From Saprospiraceae bacterium (GTDB lineage Bacteria > Bacteroidota > Bacteroidia > Chitinophagales > Saprospiraceae): 64,000 bases of DNA. The first letter of the stretch is position 1; every line of letters starts with the position of its first letter. The DNA lies in contig JADJYQ010000001.1 in NCBI GenBank assembly GCA_016719615.1, positions 1,648,501 to 1,712,500 of the forward strand, given 5' to 3'. The notes under the pieces were generated by a model. That model made no database searches, was not told the origin of the DNA, and saw nothing but the letters and a program-made list of their open reading frames with translations. The position numbers were made by a program, and so were the translations under genes. Below, in pieces: positions 1-7,487 of this stretch.

Positions 1-2
1 TA

Positions 3-206
3 AGTTTCATTCTGGAAAATCCTTTAAACCATCCTGATAAGCCTGCCTCCATCATTATGTCTGAACCGATGCCTTTCTTAAAGAGAGAAACAACAATGAG
101 TACTTTGAATAAATATTTTACTGAAAAGTGTCCCGGTGTCATCACAAAAGATGAAAACAATCAATATAATGTCATCACAAAATATGATATTATCCGTGCT
201 ATTTAA
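3..206 (+). CDS. C-terminal part of a CBS-domain protein, probably PLP-dependent cystathionine beta-synthase (partial)
   Basis: The reading frame is open from the left edge and ends at a TAA at 204-206, giving 67 residues. It reads as the second half of a CBS (Bateman) module: a turn with NPLNHPDKPASIIM, then MSEPMPFL, and a final strand-helix VITKYDIIRAI, the usual end of a CBS motif. In Bacteroidota the common protein with this kind of ending is the PLP-dependent cystathionine beta-synthase/cysteine synthase with two C-terminal CBS motifs, acting in cysteine metabolism in the cytoplasm. The catalytic domain lies outside the window, so the enzyme name is an inference; another CBS-domain protein is possible. 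The stop overlaps the stop of the convergent NlpC/P60 gene by 4 bases. Confidence 0.55.
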   Translation, partial: SFILENPLNHPDKPASIIMSEPMPFLKRETTMSTLNKYFTEKCPGVITKDENNQYNVITKYDIIRAI

Positions 207-937
207 ATTCTTTTCGTGAACAAATATTTATGCGTATAAATTTTTAAATCTTCGTTCCAAATTCCTTCAGGGTGCAATGAATCTTTGCGGACACTACCAG
301 AAGCGTGTAGTATTAAGCCTAAGCCGCATAGAATACCGACATGATTTACTTGATGTTCAAATTTGCCATCAAAAAAAACAAGATCGCCTATTTTCATTTG
401 ATCAAATAGAATAGTTTCACCCATTTGAGCCTGATCTTTTGCATCCCTTGCTATTTGTTTGCCTAAAAATCTAACATAAATCTGAACCAAGCCGCTACAA
501 TCAATCCCATAAGTTGTCTTACCGCCCCATAAATAGGGAGCACCCAAATAATTTGTTTCGAGAATTGTAAGACAATCTTTAATGTTTAATATAGCTGTGG
601 TCTCCCCTTCTACCAATTGAAATGATGAATTCCCCAAACAACTTGCAAATGGAACATTTAACAATTGATGATCATTAGCAACTTTTGCAAAATAGCTCGA
701 AATAATAATAACATTGGGGGCATGCTTTGCTAATTCAAAATATTCTACTTTATGCTCAATCCAGCCCTCGTATTGATCCAGAACCGTTCGCACATAAACC
801 CAATTTTCATTTTCTTCAAGTATCCAAAATTCCTCACCGAATAAAATCTGATGGATCATTTCAGATCGATGATTGGCTGCCTTTCGAACTGCCAGGGCAG
901 CGACAATCAGGACATATTTATTGGTATTAAAGTTCAT
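203..937 (-). CDS. NlpC/P60 (C40) family peptidoglycan hydrolase with SH3-like N-terminus
   Basis: A 244-residue protein. Residues about 10-70 and 75-120 look like two bacterial SH3-type modules (for example LEENENWVYVRT and EGWIEHKVEY), and residues 125-244 form an NlpC/P60 cysteine peptidase domain. The catalytic Cys is at about 147 in YGIDCSGLVQ, followed by His at about 199 (NHVGI) and His at about 211 (LHASGSV), the expected Cys-His-polar order. Enzymes of this family cut the gamma-D-Glu-diaminopimelate bond of muropeptides. No clear signal peptide is visible, so it may recycle wall fragments in the cytoplasm or leave the cell by another route. It is divergent to the PorP/SprF gene and convergent with the CBS-domain gene. 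Confidence 0.88.
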   Translation of the reverse strand: MNFNTNKYVLIVAALAVRKAANHRSEMIHQILFGEEFWILEENENWVYVRTVLDQYEGWIEHKVEYFELAKHAPNVIIISSYFAKVANDHQLLNVPFASCLGNSSFQLVEGETTAILNIKDCLTILETNYLGAPYLWGGKTTYGIDCSGLVQIYVRFLGKQIARDAKDQAQMGETILFDQMKIGDLVFFDGKFEHQVNHVGILCGLGLILHASGSVRKDSLHPEGIWNEDLKIYTHKYLFTKRI

Positions 938-953
938 TGCGAATAGTTTGATT

Positions 954-961
954 TATCTTTG
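954..961 (+). promoter_or_regulatory. Bacteroidota-type -7 promoter element (TATCTTTG)
   Basis: TATCTTTG fits the TAnnTTTG consensus of the Bacteroidota housekeeping sigma factor and lies about 20 bases before the ATG of the PorP/SprF gene. No good -33 TTTG was seen at the standard distance, so the call rests on the -7 box alone. Confidence 0.4.
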
Positions 962-981
962 CAATTTGACTGCAATCCCTT

Positions 982-2041
982 ATGTTTCACAAAATAATCT
1001 TAAGTAATTTCATCCTATTGATGAGTGGGCTTTTTATCAGCGCCCAAGATATTAGTTTTTCGCAATTTAATGCGGTCAACTTATATTATAATCCCGCATT
1101 TACAGGGTCATTTCCAGGCAATTACAGGGTTAGTTCAATGTACCGGAATCAATGGATTGGACTAAAGGACCGGCCGCTTACACAAATGGCTATCGCCGGA
1201 GATATCAAATTTAGTTTTGGATTTGACAATCCACTAAAAGACTTTATAGGTGCCGGAGTTTATTTTAATACAGATAGATCTCAGGTTTTTGACTGGAACA
1301 CAAACGAAATGGCTATTCAATTAGCATATCACAAGCTCTTAAGTAAAAACAAAAGAAGTTTTGTATCTGGCGGTTTCGGATTTGGCGTCAAACAACGGTC
1401 TGTAAATTATGATAATCTCTATTTTGAAGACCAATTTGACGGTTTGGATAAATACAACGGAAACACCAGAGAATTGCTGCCCCACAACATTCATGCATCG
1501 CCAACTTTGAATTTTGGATTTCAATATCATTCATATTTAACTCGAAAAACGCATCTCCAAATTGGACTTGCTGTGCATAAATTGTTTACAAAAGAATATT
1601 CTTTTTATAATGACTTCGAAAATCCTGATTACATAGGTTCCAGAGAAAATCAAGCTTTTCCGCAATATTATATTTATTTCGAACCTGATTTATCGCTACA
1701 ATAACTTTCAAGAAATTTATCCAAAATTACTGGTTAATTTGCAAGGACCACATGGTATTATTATAACGGGTTTTTCATATCGTCAGGCATTCCAAAAGTC
1801 AAATCAAAATGCATTACATACCGGGATCAGCACAAGAGCTGTCAAAAGTCAGTCTTCTCTTTCCTTTGCTGATCTTGGATTTCAACTTGGGTTTGAATTT
1901 CAAAATTTTATGATAGGCTTGCATTACGACTTTGGATTACGGGATGCAACGAGTTATAAAGCACCCTCCCACTCTTTCGAAATCAGTTTAAGACTTATGG
2001 GAGAATACGACAATCAATTCAATTTTGCACCCAGATTTTGA
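982..2041 (+). CDS. PorP/SprF family type IX secretion outer-membrane protein (frameshifted)
   Basis: The frame from ATG 982 gives a signal peptide (ending FISAQ) and a beta-barrel-like protein with the typical PorP/SprF opening QFNAVNLYYNPAFTGS and RNQWIGL, but stops at 1702-1704. The continuation lies in the next frame (YRYNNF, then LLVNLQGPHG, GFSYRQ, and GLHYDFGLRD) and ends at 2041. Removing one base near 1660-1700, for instance one T of the TTT at 1677-1679, joins both parts into 352 residues, a normal family length. PorP/SprF proteins act in the outer membrane with PorE/SprE-type partners to anchor the T9SS or to help export of SprB-like adhesins; Saprospiraceae carry many paralogues. 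Either a sequencing insertion or a true pseudogene; the error reading is favoured because other genes here show the same pattern. Confidence 0.8.
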
Positions 2042-2079
2042 TATCCATTGTTGAGTTATCAATGAAATGATAATTCAAT

Positions 2080-3184
2080 TTAAAAATTAATATACTGAAC
2101 GATTTCTAAACCAAATGCATCAAGACTAATTGTTTTTTTAGGATGATTGGAAAGTACTGTCATTTTCCCTACCTGCAAATCCTTTAAAATTTGTGCACCT
2201 ATCCCAATTTCTCTTTGTTGTTGTTCTACAAGCATTCCATCGGAACCAACATGAGAATGCTCATTTAGTCTTAGCATTGGATCACAGGATCTGTTTTGAT
2301 TGGTAATTAACAGAAAAACAGCACATGGAAATTCCTTTAAAGTCTTAAAAGCTCGCTTTATTAAACTTGTCTCATCATTGATGAAAAGATCAAAAAATTC
2401 GACGATTGGGTCTGCATGTTGAACCCGAACATGACACATTTATGAGGATGCAATTCTCCGCGTACAAATGCAAAATGTAAATCATTTGTATTTGTCTGCC
2501 GATATTGAATGAGCGAATAAGTTTGATTTTCAATAGTAAACTTAAGGTTCTTTTCAGCTTTGATTAATCGTTCACTTTGCAATCTGTATTCGATCAGATC
2601 ATGAATGGATATAATTTTAAGATCGAATTGTTGAGCTTTCTCAAACAATTGCGGTAATCGCGCCATAGAACCATCATCGTTGAGTATTTCTATAAGTGCT
2701 CCGGCAGGAGACATACCGGCAAGTTTCGCCAAATCTATGACCGCTTCTGTATGCCCTGCACGTTGCAATACACCACCTGCTTTTGCACGCAATGGAAATA
2801 TATGACCGGGTCTTGCAAAGTGATCCTTTGTAAAGTATTATTTGCTAGAGCTTTAATGGTTAAACATCGGTCAAATGTTGAAATACCAGTCGTGCAACCA
2901 TTTCCAATAAGATCAACAGACACTGTAAACGCGGTTTCATGTAAGGATGTGTTATTTCGAACCATCAGGGGGAGATTCAGCACATCAGCTCTGGATTCTT
3001 CCAGTGGTGTGCATAATAAGCCGCGTCCCTGTAAAGCCATAAAATTGACGGTCTCGGGGCTGATCGTTTCCGCAGCGCAAATGAAATCTCCTTCGTTTTC
3101 GCGGTCTTCATTGTCTACTACAATTAATATTTTACCATCACGAAAATCCTTAATTGCTTCTTCTATTGTGTTAAAATTTGCCAT
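2080..3184 (-). CDS. ribB: 3,4-dihydroxy-2-butanone 4-phosphate synthase with degenerate GTP cyclohydrolase II domain (two frameshifts)
   Basis: The start is the ATG at 3184 (MANFNTIEEAI). The N-terminal part is a clear RibB domain: DNEDRENEGDFICAAE for metal and substrate binding, and CTTGISTFDR. It then shifts frame near the CC at 2825-2826; one more G (coding strand) gives ...DHFARPGHIFPLRAKAGGVL, followed by GHTEAVIDLA. A second shift near 2439-2441 is repaired by one A, giving HKMCHVRVQHADP. The repaired protein has 368 residues. It makes the 4-carbon precursor of riboflavin from ribulose 5-phosphate. The C-terminal half has the GTPCH II fold signature (IGIGAQILKDL, GLEIVQYI) but not the zinc cysteine cluster, so it probably lacks cyclohydrolase activity. 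Last of a GT4-GT2-ribB run, overlapping GT2 by 14 bases. Confidence 0.85.
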
Positions 3185-4403
3185 CTTCTTGAGTTCTTTT
3201 TGGTGGTTGCCAGGTACTTTGGTGGATTCCCCGTAAATATCTATAGAATCCAAATAATACTGCAATGTTCATCCATACAAAATAGCTCCAGGACCTCAAC
3301 CAAGATATTTTGATACTCCATTTATCAAGTAAATGATCTAGTAAAGGGAGCAGTGCCCACACACCTATGAAAAGCATAACAATGATACTATAAATAGGTT
3401 TTCCCAGGAAACCAAGTAAAGCAGAAAATAAAATGAATAAAAGTAAATGGAACGGAAACAACCAGCGCAAAACTTTATGAGAAATAAAGACGAATGCAAG
3501 TTTGATTGGCATTAGATTAATTTTTGGAATAAATGCTTGCAAGTTTTGAAAATTCCCAGCTGCAATTCTTCTTTTTCTATTAAATTCTTCTTTCAGACTA
3601 TCAGGTATGTTTTCAAAACAAATCGCCTTATGATTTGTAATACTTAATCCTTTATTCATCATGGCTTGCATTGAAATATAAAAATCATCGACCAATAAGC
3701 CATTTGGTAGTTCACAACTATAATTGGAACGCAATGCATAACAGCCGCCAAAAGCTCCCATCGAAAGTCCCCAAAGTTCACCTTCTTTGCGCTTAATCTC
3801 ACTTTCTATATTCATGTACAGTTTCTCCGTCTTTGCAATTCCGTACTGATGGCCTGCCCTTTGTATTATTCTCGAATCAACAATGGCTACACCTAAATCG
3901 TTAAAAGGTGATACCAACTGAGTAATCGTATCGGGGCTCAGGATAATATTTGCGTCGGTATAAACAATAATATGATCCGGGCTTGAAGGATTTTGATCCA
4001 GTACCCATTTTGTCATTTTATTGATGACACTTGTTTTTCCAGATCGCAGTTGAAAACAATTTGCAAAAACCTGATCATATTTATCTGCCAGGTCTTTTAT
4101 GATAAGATTCGAATCATCAGTCGATCCATCGGATCCAATAAATATTTTTAGTTTATCGGATGGATATTCAGAGCGCAATATGGAGTCTATTTTAGCTTTA
4201 ATGACATCTTGTTCATTATAAACAGCAATAATGCAACTGACAAAAGGTAAAAAATCTTCATTAGACTGATTACGTTTAAAATGTCTTGTAAACTTGAATA
4301 AAAGTATTACAATCAGCGGGTAAATCAAGAAAGGGTAAATAATAAGAAATACCAGGATAAAAACTAAGAATTCGAATAGAAAGGTCATACTTATAATGCT
4401 CAC
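3171..4403 (-). CDS. Membrane-bound family 2 glycosyltransferase
   Basis: A 410-residue GT2 enzyme. One or two membrane helices at residues 6-37 are followed by a GT-A domain with VYNEQDVI (61-68), DGSTDDS (about 92-98), the DxD-like YTDAN (about 148-152), the acceptor-site VDDF (about 238-241) and RKRRIAAGNFQNL (277-289), and then three or four helices at about 305-390. It probably transfers sugar from a nucleotide donor to a lipid-linked or surface polymer at the inner membrane. The frame begins with GTG at 4403, overlapping the TGA of the GT4 gene by four bases (GTGA), which suggests coupling; an ATG five codons later (4388) is an alternative start. The product is unknown. Confidence 0.85.
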   Translation of the reverse strand: MSIISMTFLFEFLVFILVFLIIYPFLIYPLIVILLFKFTRHFKRNQSNEDFLPFVSCIIAVYNEQDVIKAKIDSILRSEYPSDKLKIFIGSDGSTDDSNLIIKDLADKYDQVFANCFQLRSGKTSVINKMTKWVLDQNPSSPDHIIVYTDANIILSPDTITQLVSPFNDLGVAIVDSRIIQRAGHQYGIAKTEKLYMNIESEIKRKEGELWGLSMGAFGGCYALRSNYSCELPNGLLVDDFYISMQAMMNKGLSITNHKAICFENIPDSLKEEFNRKRRIAAGNFQNLQAFIPKINLMPIKLAFVFISHKVLRWLFPFHLLLFILFSALLGFLGKPIYSIIVMLFIGVWALLPLLDHLLDKWSIKISWLRSWSYFVWMNIAVLFGFYRYLRGIHQSTWQPPKRTQEDGKF

Positions 4404-5620
4404 GCTTTATGATGCGCAGCCAGTACTTTTTTATAAGCATTGTGAAGTTTGATCCCCAACTTTTGATTATCAAAATGCGCCTGGACAAATTTATGTGCCT
4501 TCTCTCCTATTTTTTGTAATTGGTCAGGATTTTGATAACAAAATCTGATACTTTCTATCATATCTTCCACATTATTTGCAATGATAACTTCTTGCATATG
4601 TTTTGCCGGAATACCTTCTAAACCAATAGATGTGGTAATAACAACTCGTCCCAGTGCCATTGCCTCAAGTATTTTGACTCGGATACCTGAACCCGCAAAA
4701 ATGGGAACAATCATAATGGGGTGTTTTCGCATAAATTCCTTGGCATCAAGGACATCTCCGTAATACTTGACAGGAGCTTCCTTGTAGGCTACCAAATCGT
4801 CAGGAGCATTTCTTCCTGCAAAATGAAAGCTTAGTTCCGGAAAATTCTTCAGGAGATCAGGCCAGGCACGTTTTAAAAACCACCTTACAGCTTCTGCATT
4901 TGGCAACCAATCCAAAGATCCAATGAATGAAAGCGAAATAGGCTCTTTGAAAACTTCATAATCAGGTGCATAGGAACTTATATTGAGCCCTACCGGACTT
5001 GCTGTGCAACCATTTTTATATCCTAAGGACCGAAATTGAACCAAATCTCTATCTGTTATGGCAACCAGATAATCATAATCATTGAGGATGTTTAATTCGT
5101 AATTTTTTAATTTCTTACTAAGATAATTGAGATACATTTTTTTAGGTAAAAAGCTTACCTGGTCGGCTATACGCAACCAAATTTCGTGTTCAATATTGTG
5201 AGCCCGAAGAACGATGAGTGCTTTAGAAAATTTCTTGATATCAGGTATGAAAGGTGCTAAATATAATGTTTCTAATTGTATGATATCATAAGAATTATGA
5301 TTCAACAGGTCAGTCAATTCTTTCCTAAAATCATCAGATACAAATCTGCTGATATTATAGGATTCTTTGCTGAATAAATTTTTCAGGGCATCTTGCCACC
5401 GAATCCGGTTATCTACTTCAACACAACGAATTTCTTTATAATAACTTAATTCTTCCGGGTATTTCCCCTTCAAGTCTACGTAATGTTTACTCGTGTTCAT
5501 GGCCATCAAACTTACTTCACAACCAGCTTCATGAAGCGATTTGCTCATTTGCAAGATCGCAATAGATTCACCATCCTTGGGAGGAAATGGAAATTTTTTA
5601 CAAACTTGCAAGACTTTCAT
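4400..5620 (-). CDS. Family 4 glycosyltransferase
   Basis: A 406-residue GT-B enzyme starting MKVLQVCKKFPFPPKDGES, with the N-terminal acceptor domain containing RAHNIEHEIW and a C-terminal GT4 donor domain. The donor domain shows SFIGSLDWLPN (about 230-240) and GSGIRVKILEAMALGRVV (about 312-330), where the E of LEAMALG is the usual catalytic/nucleotide-contacting glutamate. It is cytosolic or peripheral and retaining. It heads an overlapping run with the GT2 gene and ribB, so the two transferases probably act in one surface-glycan pathway. No polymerase or flippase is nearby, so the glycan cannot be named. Confidence 0.85.
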   Translation of the reverse strand: MKVLQVCKKFPFPPKDGESIAILQMSKSLHEAGCEVSLMAMNTSKHYVDLKGKYPEELSYYKEIRCVEVDNRIRWQDALKNLFSKESYNISRFVSDDFRKELTDLLNHNSYDIIQLETLYLAPFIPDIKKFSKALIVLRAHNIEHEIWLRIADQVSFLPKKMYLNYLSKKLKNYELNILNDYDYLVAITDRDLVQFRSLGYKNGCTASPVGLNISSYAPDYEVFKEPISLSFIGSLDWLPNAEAVRWFLKRAWPDLLKNFPELSFHFAGRNAPDDLVAYKEAPVKYYGDVLDAKEFMRKHPIMIVPIFAGSGIRVKILEAMALGRVVITTSIGLEGIPAKHMQEVIIANNVEDMIESIRFCYQNPDQLQKIGEKAHKFVQAHFDNQKLGIKLHNAYKKVLAAHHKA

Positions 5621-5785
5621 GATGAGTATATAGGCTTTGTTCTTAAAAGCTCACAAAATTAATGCAGGACTTTTAGTTTATTAAATACAATATTTACTTA
5701 ACTCATGAATGAAGTCTTTTAGTATGTATATCAATACTTACCTTTACAATATATTATAATCTATTTCAGTGTACCCAAATCTTAT

Positions 5786-6450
5786 ATGTATATAATTGAT
5801 TGTCAAAATATAACGAAGTATTATCAAAATTTACACGTATTGAGGGTGTGCAATTAAAAGTCAAGGAGGGCGATCTGGTCAGTATATTAGGAGCTTCCGG
5901 GGCTGGAAAAAGTACCTTATTAAATATTATAGGCACCCTCGATAAAGCTGATTCGGGAACTTTAAGTTTGTTTGGGCAAAATACTGCAGATATGAACGCA
6001 AAACAACTTGCGGCTTTGCGAAACAAAGAAATTGGCTTTATTTTTCAGTTTCATCATTTGCTCCCGGAGTTTACAGCTTTAGAAAATGTATCACTTCCGG
6101 CATATATCGCTTCCAGAAAACTTTCAGACATTCATGAAGATGCAACAAATTTGCTGGATAAGCTTGGATTAAAAGAAAGATTGCACCATAAACCTGGTGA
6201 ACTTTCGGGTGGCGAACAACAAAGAGTTGCATTGGCAAGAGCCATTATCAATAAACCTAAAATTTTATTGGCTGACGAACCTACCGGTAATTTGGACCAT
6301 GAAAATGCTTCGCAAGTCTTAGATCTTATCCTATCCTTAAAAAATGAATATGGAATGACCACTTTAATCGTAACACACGATAAAGATGTTGCTGCGCTGG
6401 CCGATTATAATATTATGATGAAGGATGGCCTTATTTCTGAACACTGTTAA
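5786..6450 (+). CDS. lolD: ABC transporter ATP-binding protein, LolD type (frameshifted near its start)
   Basis: The 5' end is ATG 5786 (MYIIDCQNITKYYQNLHVL) and the frame breaks after about 19 codons. One extra G in the GGG at 5844-5846 (or an A beside it) gives HVLRGVQLKVKEGD and runs on to a TAA at 6448-6450. The repaired protein has 221 residues, the usual LolD size. Walker A is GASGAGKST, the signature is LSGGEQQR, Walker B is ILLADEPTGNLD, and the switch His is in IVTHD. LolD-type ATPases pair with LolC/E or MacB/FtsX-like permeases to extract lipoproteins or drive envelope processes. No permease is adjacent, so the substrate is inferred from family resemblance. SCO1 follows after 10 bases. 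Confidence 0.8.
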
Positions 6451-6460
6451 ATAGAAAATC

Positions 6461-7054
6461 ATGCGTTTTTATTTGCTCATCTTAAGTTTATATCTAACAT
6501 CTTGTAGTGAAAATAAATTACCAATTATTGGATACCGCGAAATTGTTGATGGGAAAACAGTTTATGCTAAAATTCCGGAATTCTCATATTTGAATCAGTT
6601 TGGACAAACCATAAGTGCAAATGACTTGAAAGGAAAAATTCATATTGCTAATTTCTTCTTTACTTCGTGTCCTACAATTTGCCCTAAAACTATGCGGAGC
6701 ATGGTTCGCATAGCAAAACATTTTGGCTCTGACGAGTCTCTACAATACATTTGCTATAGTATAGATTTTAGAAAAGATAGTATACCCCGTCTCAAGGAAT
6801 ACTATCAAAAACTTCAGATTGATCTTCCTAATTTTCACCTATTGCACATGCCAGATCAGCTTGAATTAAAACGAGTTCCACAAAAGTATTTAAGTATAGC
6901 CATGGAAGATTCTACGGCTGCCGGTGGATTTGATCATAGTGGCTGGCTCTTGTTGGTTGATCAAGAATTGCATATCCGTTCTTATTGCCTGGGTACTGAT
7001 GATAAAGAAGTAGATCGGTTTATAAAAGATATCAGCTCATTACTGAATGAATAA
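6461..7054 (+). CDS. SCO1/SenC-type copper chaperone lipoprotein
   Basis: A 197-residue lipoprotein with a lipobox ending at Cys15 (LTSC). The thioredoxin-fold core shows the copper-binding CPTIC pair (Cys70 and Cys74) and the distal His at about 159 in FDHSGW, so all three SCO ligands are present. SCO proteins deliver copper or reduce the CuA site of cytochrome c oxidase subunit II on the outer face of the inner membrane. The gene overlaps the following cytochrome c gene by 8 bases, which supports a joint role in respiration or in assembling a copper enzyme. No oxidase subunits lie inside the window. Confidence 0.9.
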   Translation: MRFYLLILSLYLTSCSENKLPIIGYREIVDGKTVYAKIPEFSYLNQFGQTISANDLKGKIHIANFFFTSCPTICPKTMRSMVRIAKHFGSDESLQYICYSIDFRKDSIPRLKEYYQKLQIDLPNFHLLHMPDQLELKRVPQKYLSIAMEDSTAAGGFDHSGWLLLVDQELHIRSYCLGTDDKEVDRFIKDISSLLNE

Positions 7055-7487
7055 ATTTGGCTATCTCCTTTGGTTTTTAGCATGTCATTTCTTTGGAATG
7101 TCCTGTAAATTATCTACTGAAACTTATAAACAAGGAAAGGATTTATACATTTACCACTGTGCATCGTGTCATGGTAATTCGATGGAAGGTTTAGGCAAAA
7201 TATATCCTAATTTGATTCATATTGATTCCTTTAAATTCTCCCCAAATGAATTCGTTTGCCTTATTTCTAATGGATCTAATTCAAAAGTTGATTCCGGAAG
7301 TTTTCAAAAAGATTTGATTAGCATTCAGATGCCAGGTATCCCTAAACTATCTGCCATTGAAATAAATAATATCCTAAATTATATAAATGCATTGCATTGG
7401 AAACGAAGTCCATTTCAACTGGATAACACTACAAAACAATTGCTTGTTTGTAGAAATATTTCTAAAAATGAAAGGCAACCACAATAG
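7047..7487 (+). CDS. Small c-type cytochrome lipoprotein
   Basis: A 146-residue protein with a hydrophobic leader and a lipobox ending at Cys20 (FGMSC), then one haem site CASCH (Cys38, Cys41, His42) in the setting GKDLYIYHCASCHGNSMEGLG. A likely distal Met ligand is in IQMPGIPKLS at about 95-105, followed by the closing helix INNILNYINAL, so it is a complete class I cytochrome c domain. It should sit on the inner or outer membrane facing the periplasm and carry single electrons. Translationally overlapped with the SCO1 gene. Its last 26 bases overlap the end of the convergent TonB receptor gene. Confidence 0.88.
   Translation: MNKFGYLLWFLACHFFGMSCKLSTETYKQGKDLYIYHCASCHGNSMEGLGKIYPNLIHIDSFKFSPNEFVCLISNGSNSKVDSGSFQKDLISIQMPGIPKLSAIEINNILNYINALHWKRSPFQLDNTTKQLLVCRNISKNERQPQ

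Noticed and set aside
4400..5620. Glycosyltransferase pair as part of a capsule or O-antigen island
   Set aside because: Only two transferases are present, with no flippase, polymerase or composition shift; ribB is the next gene in the run.
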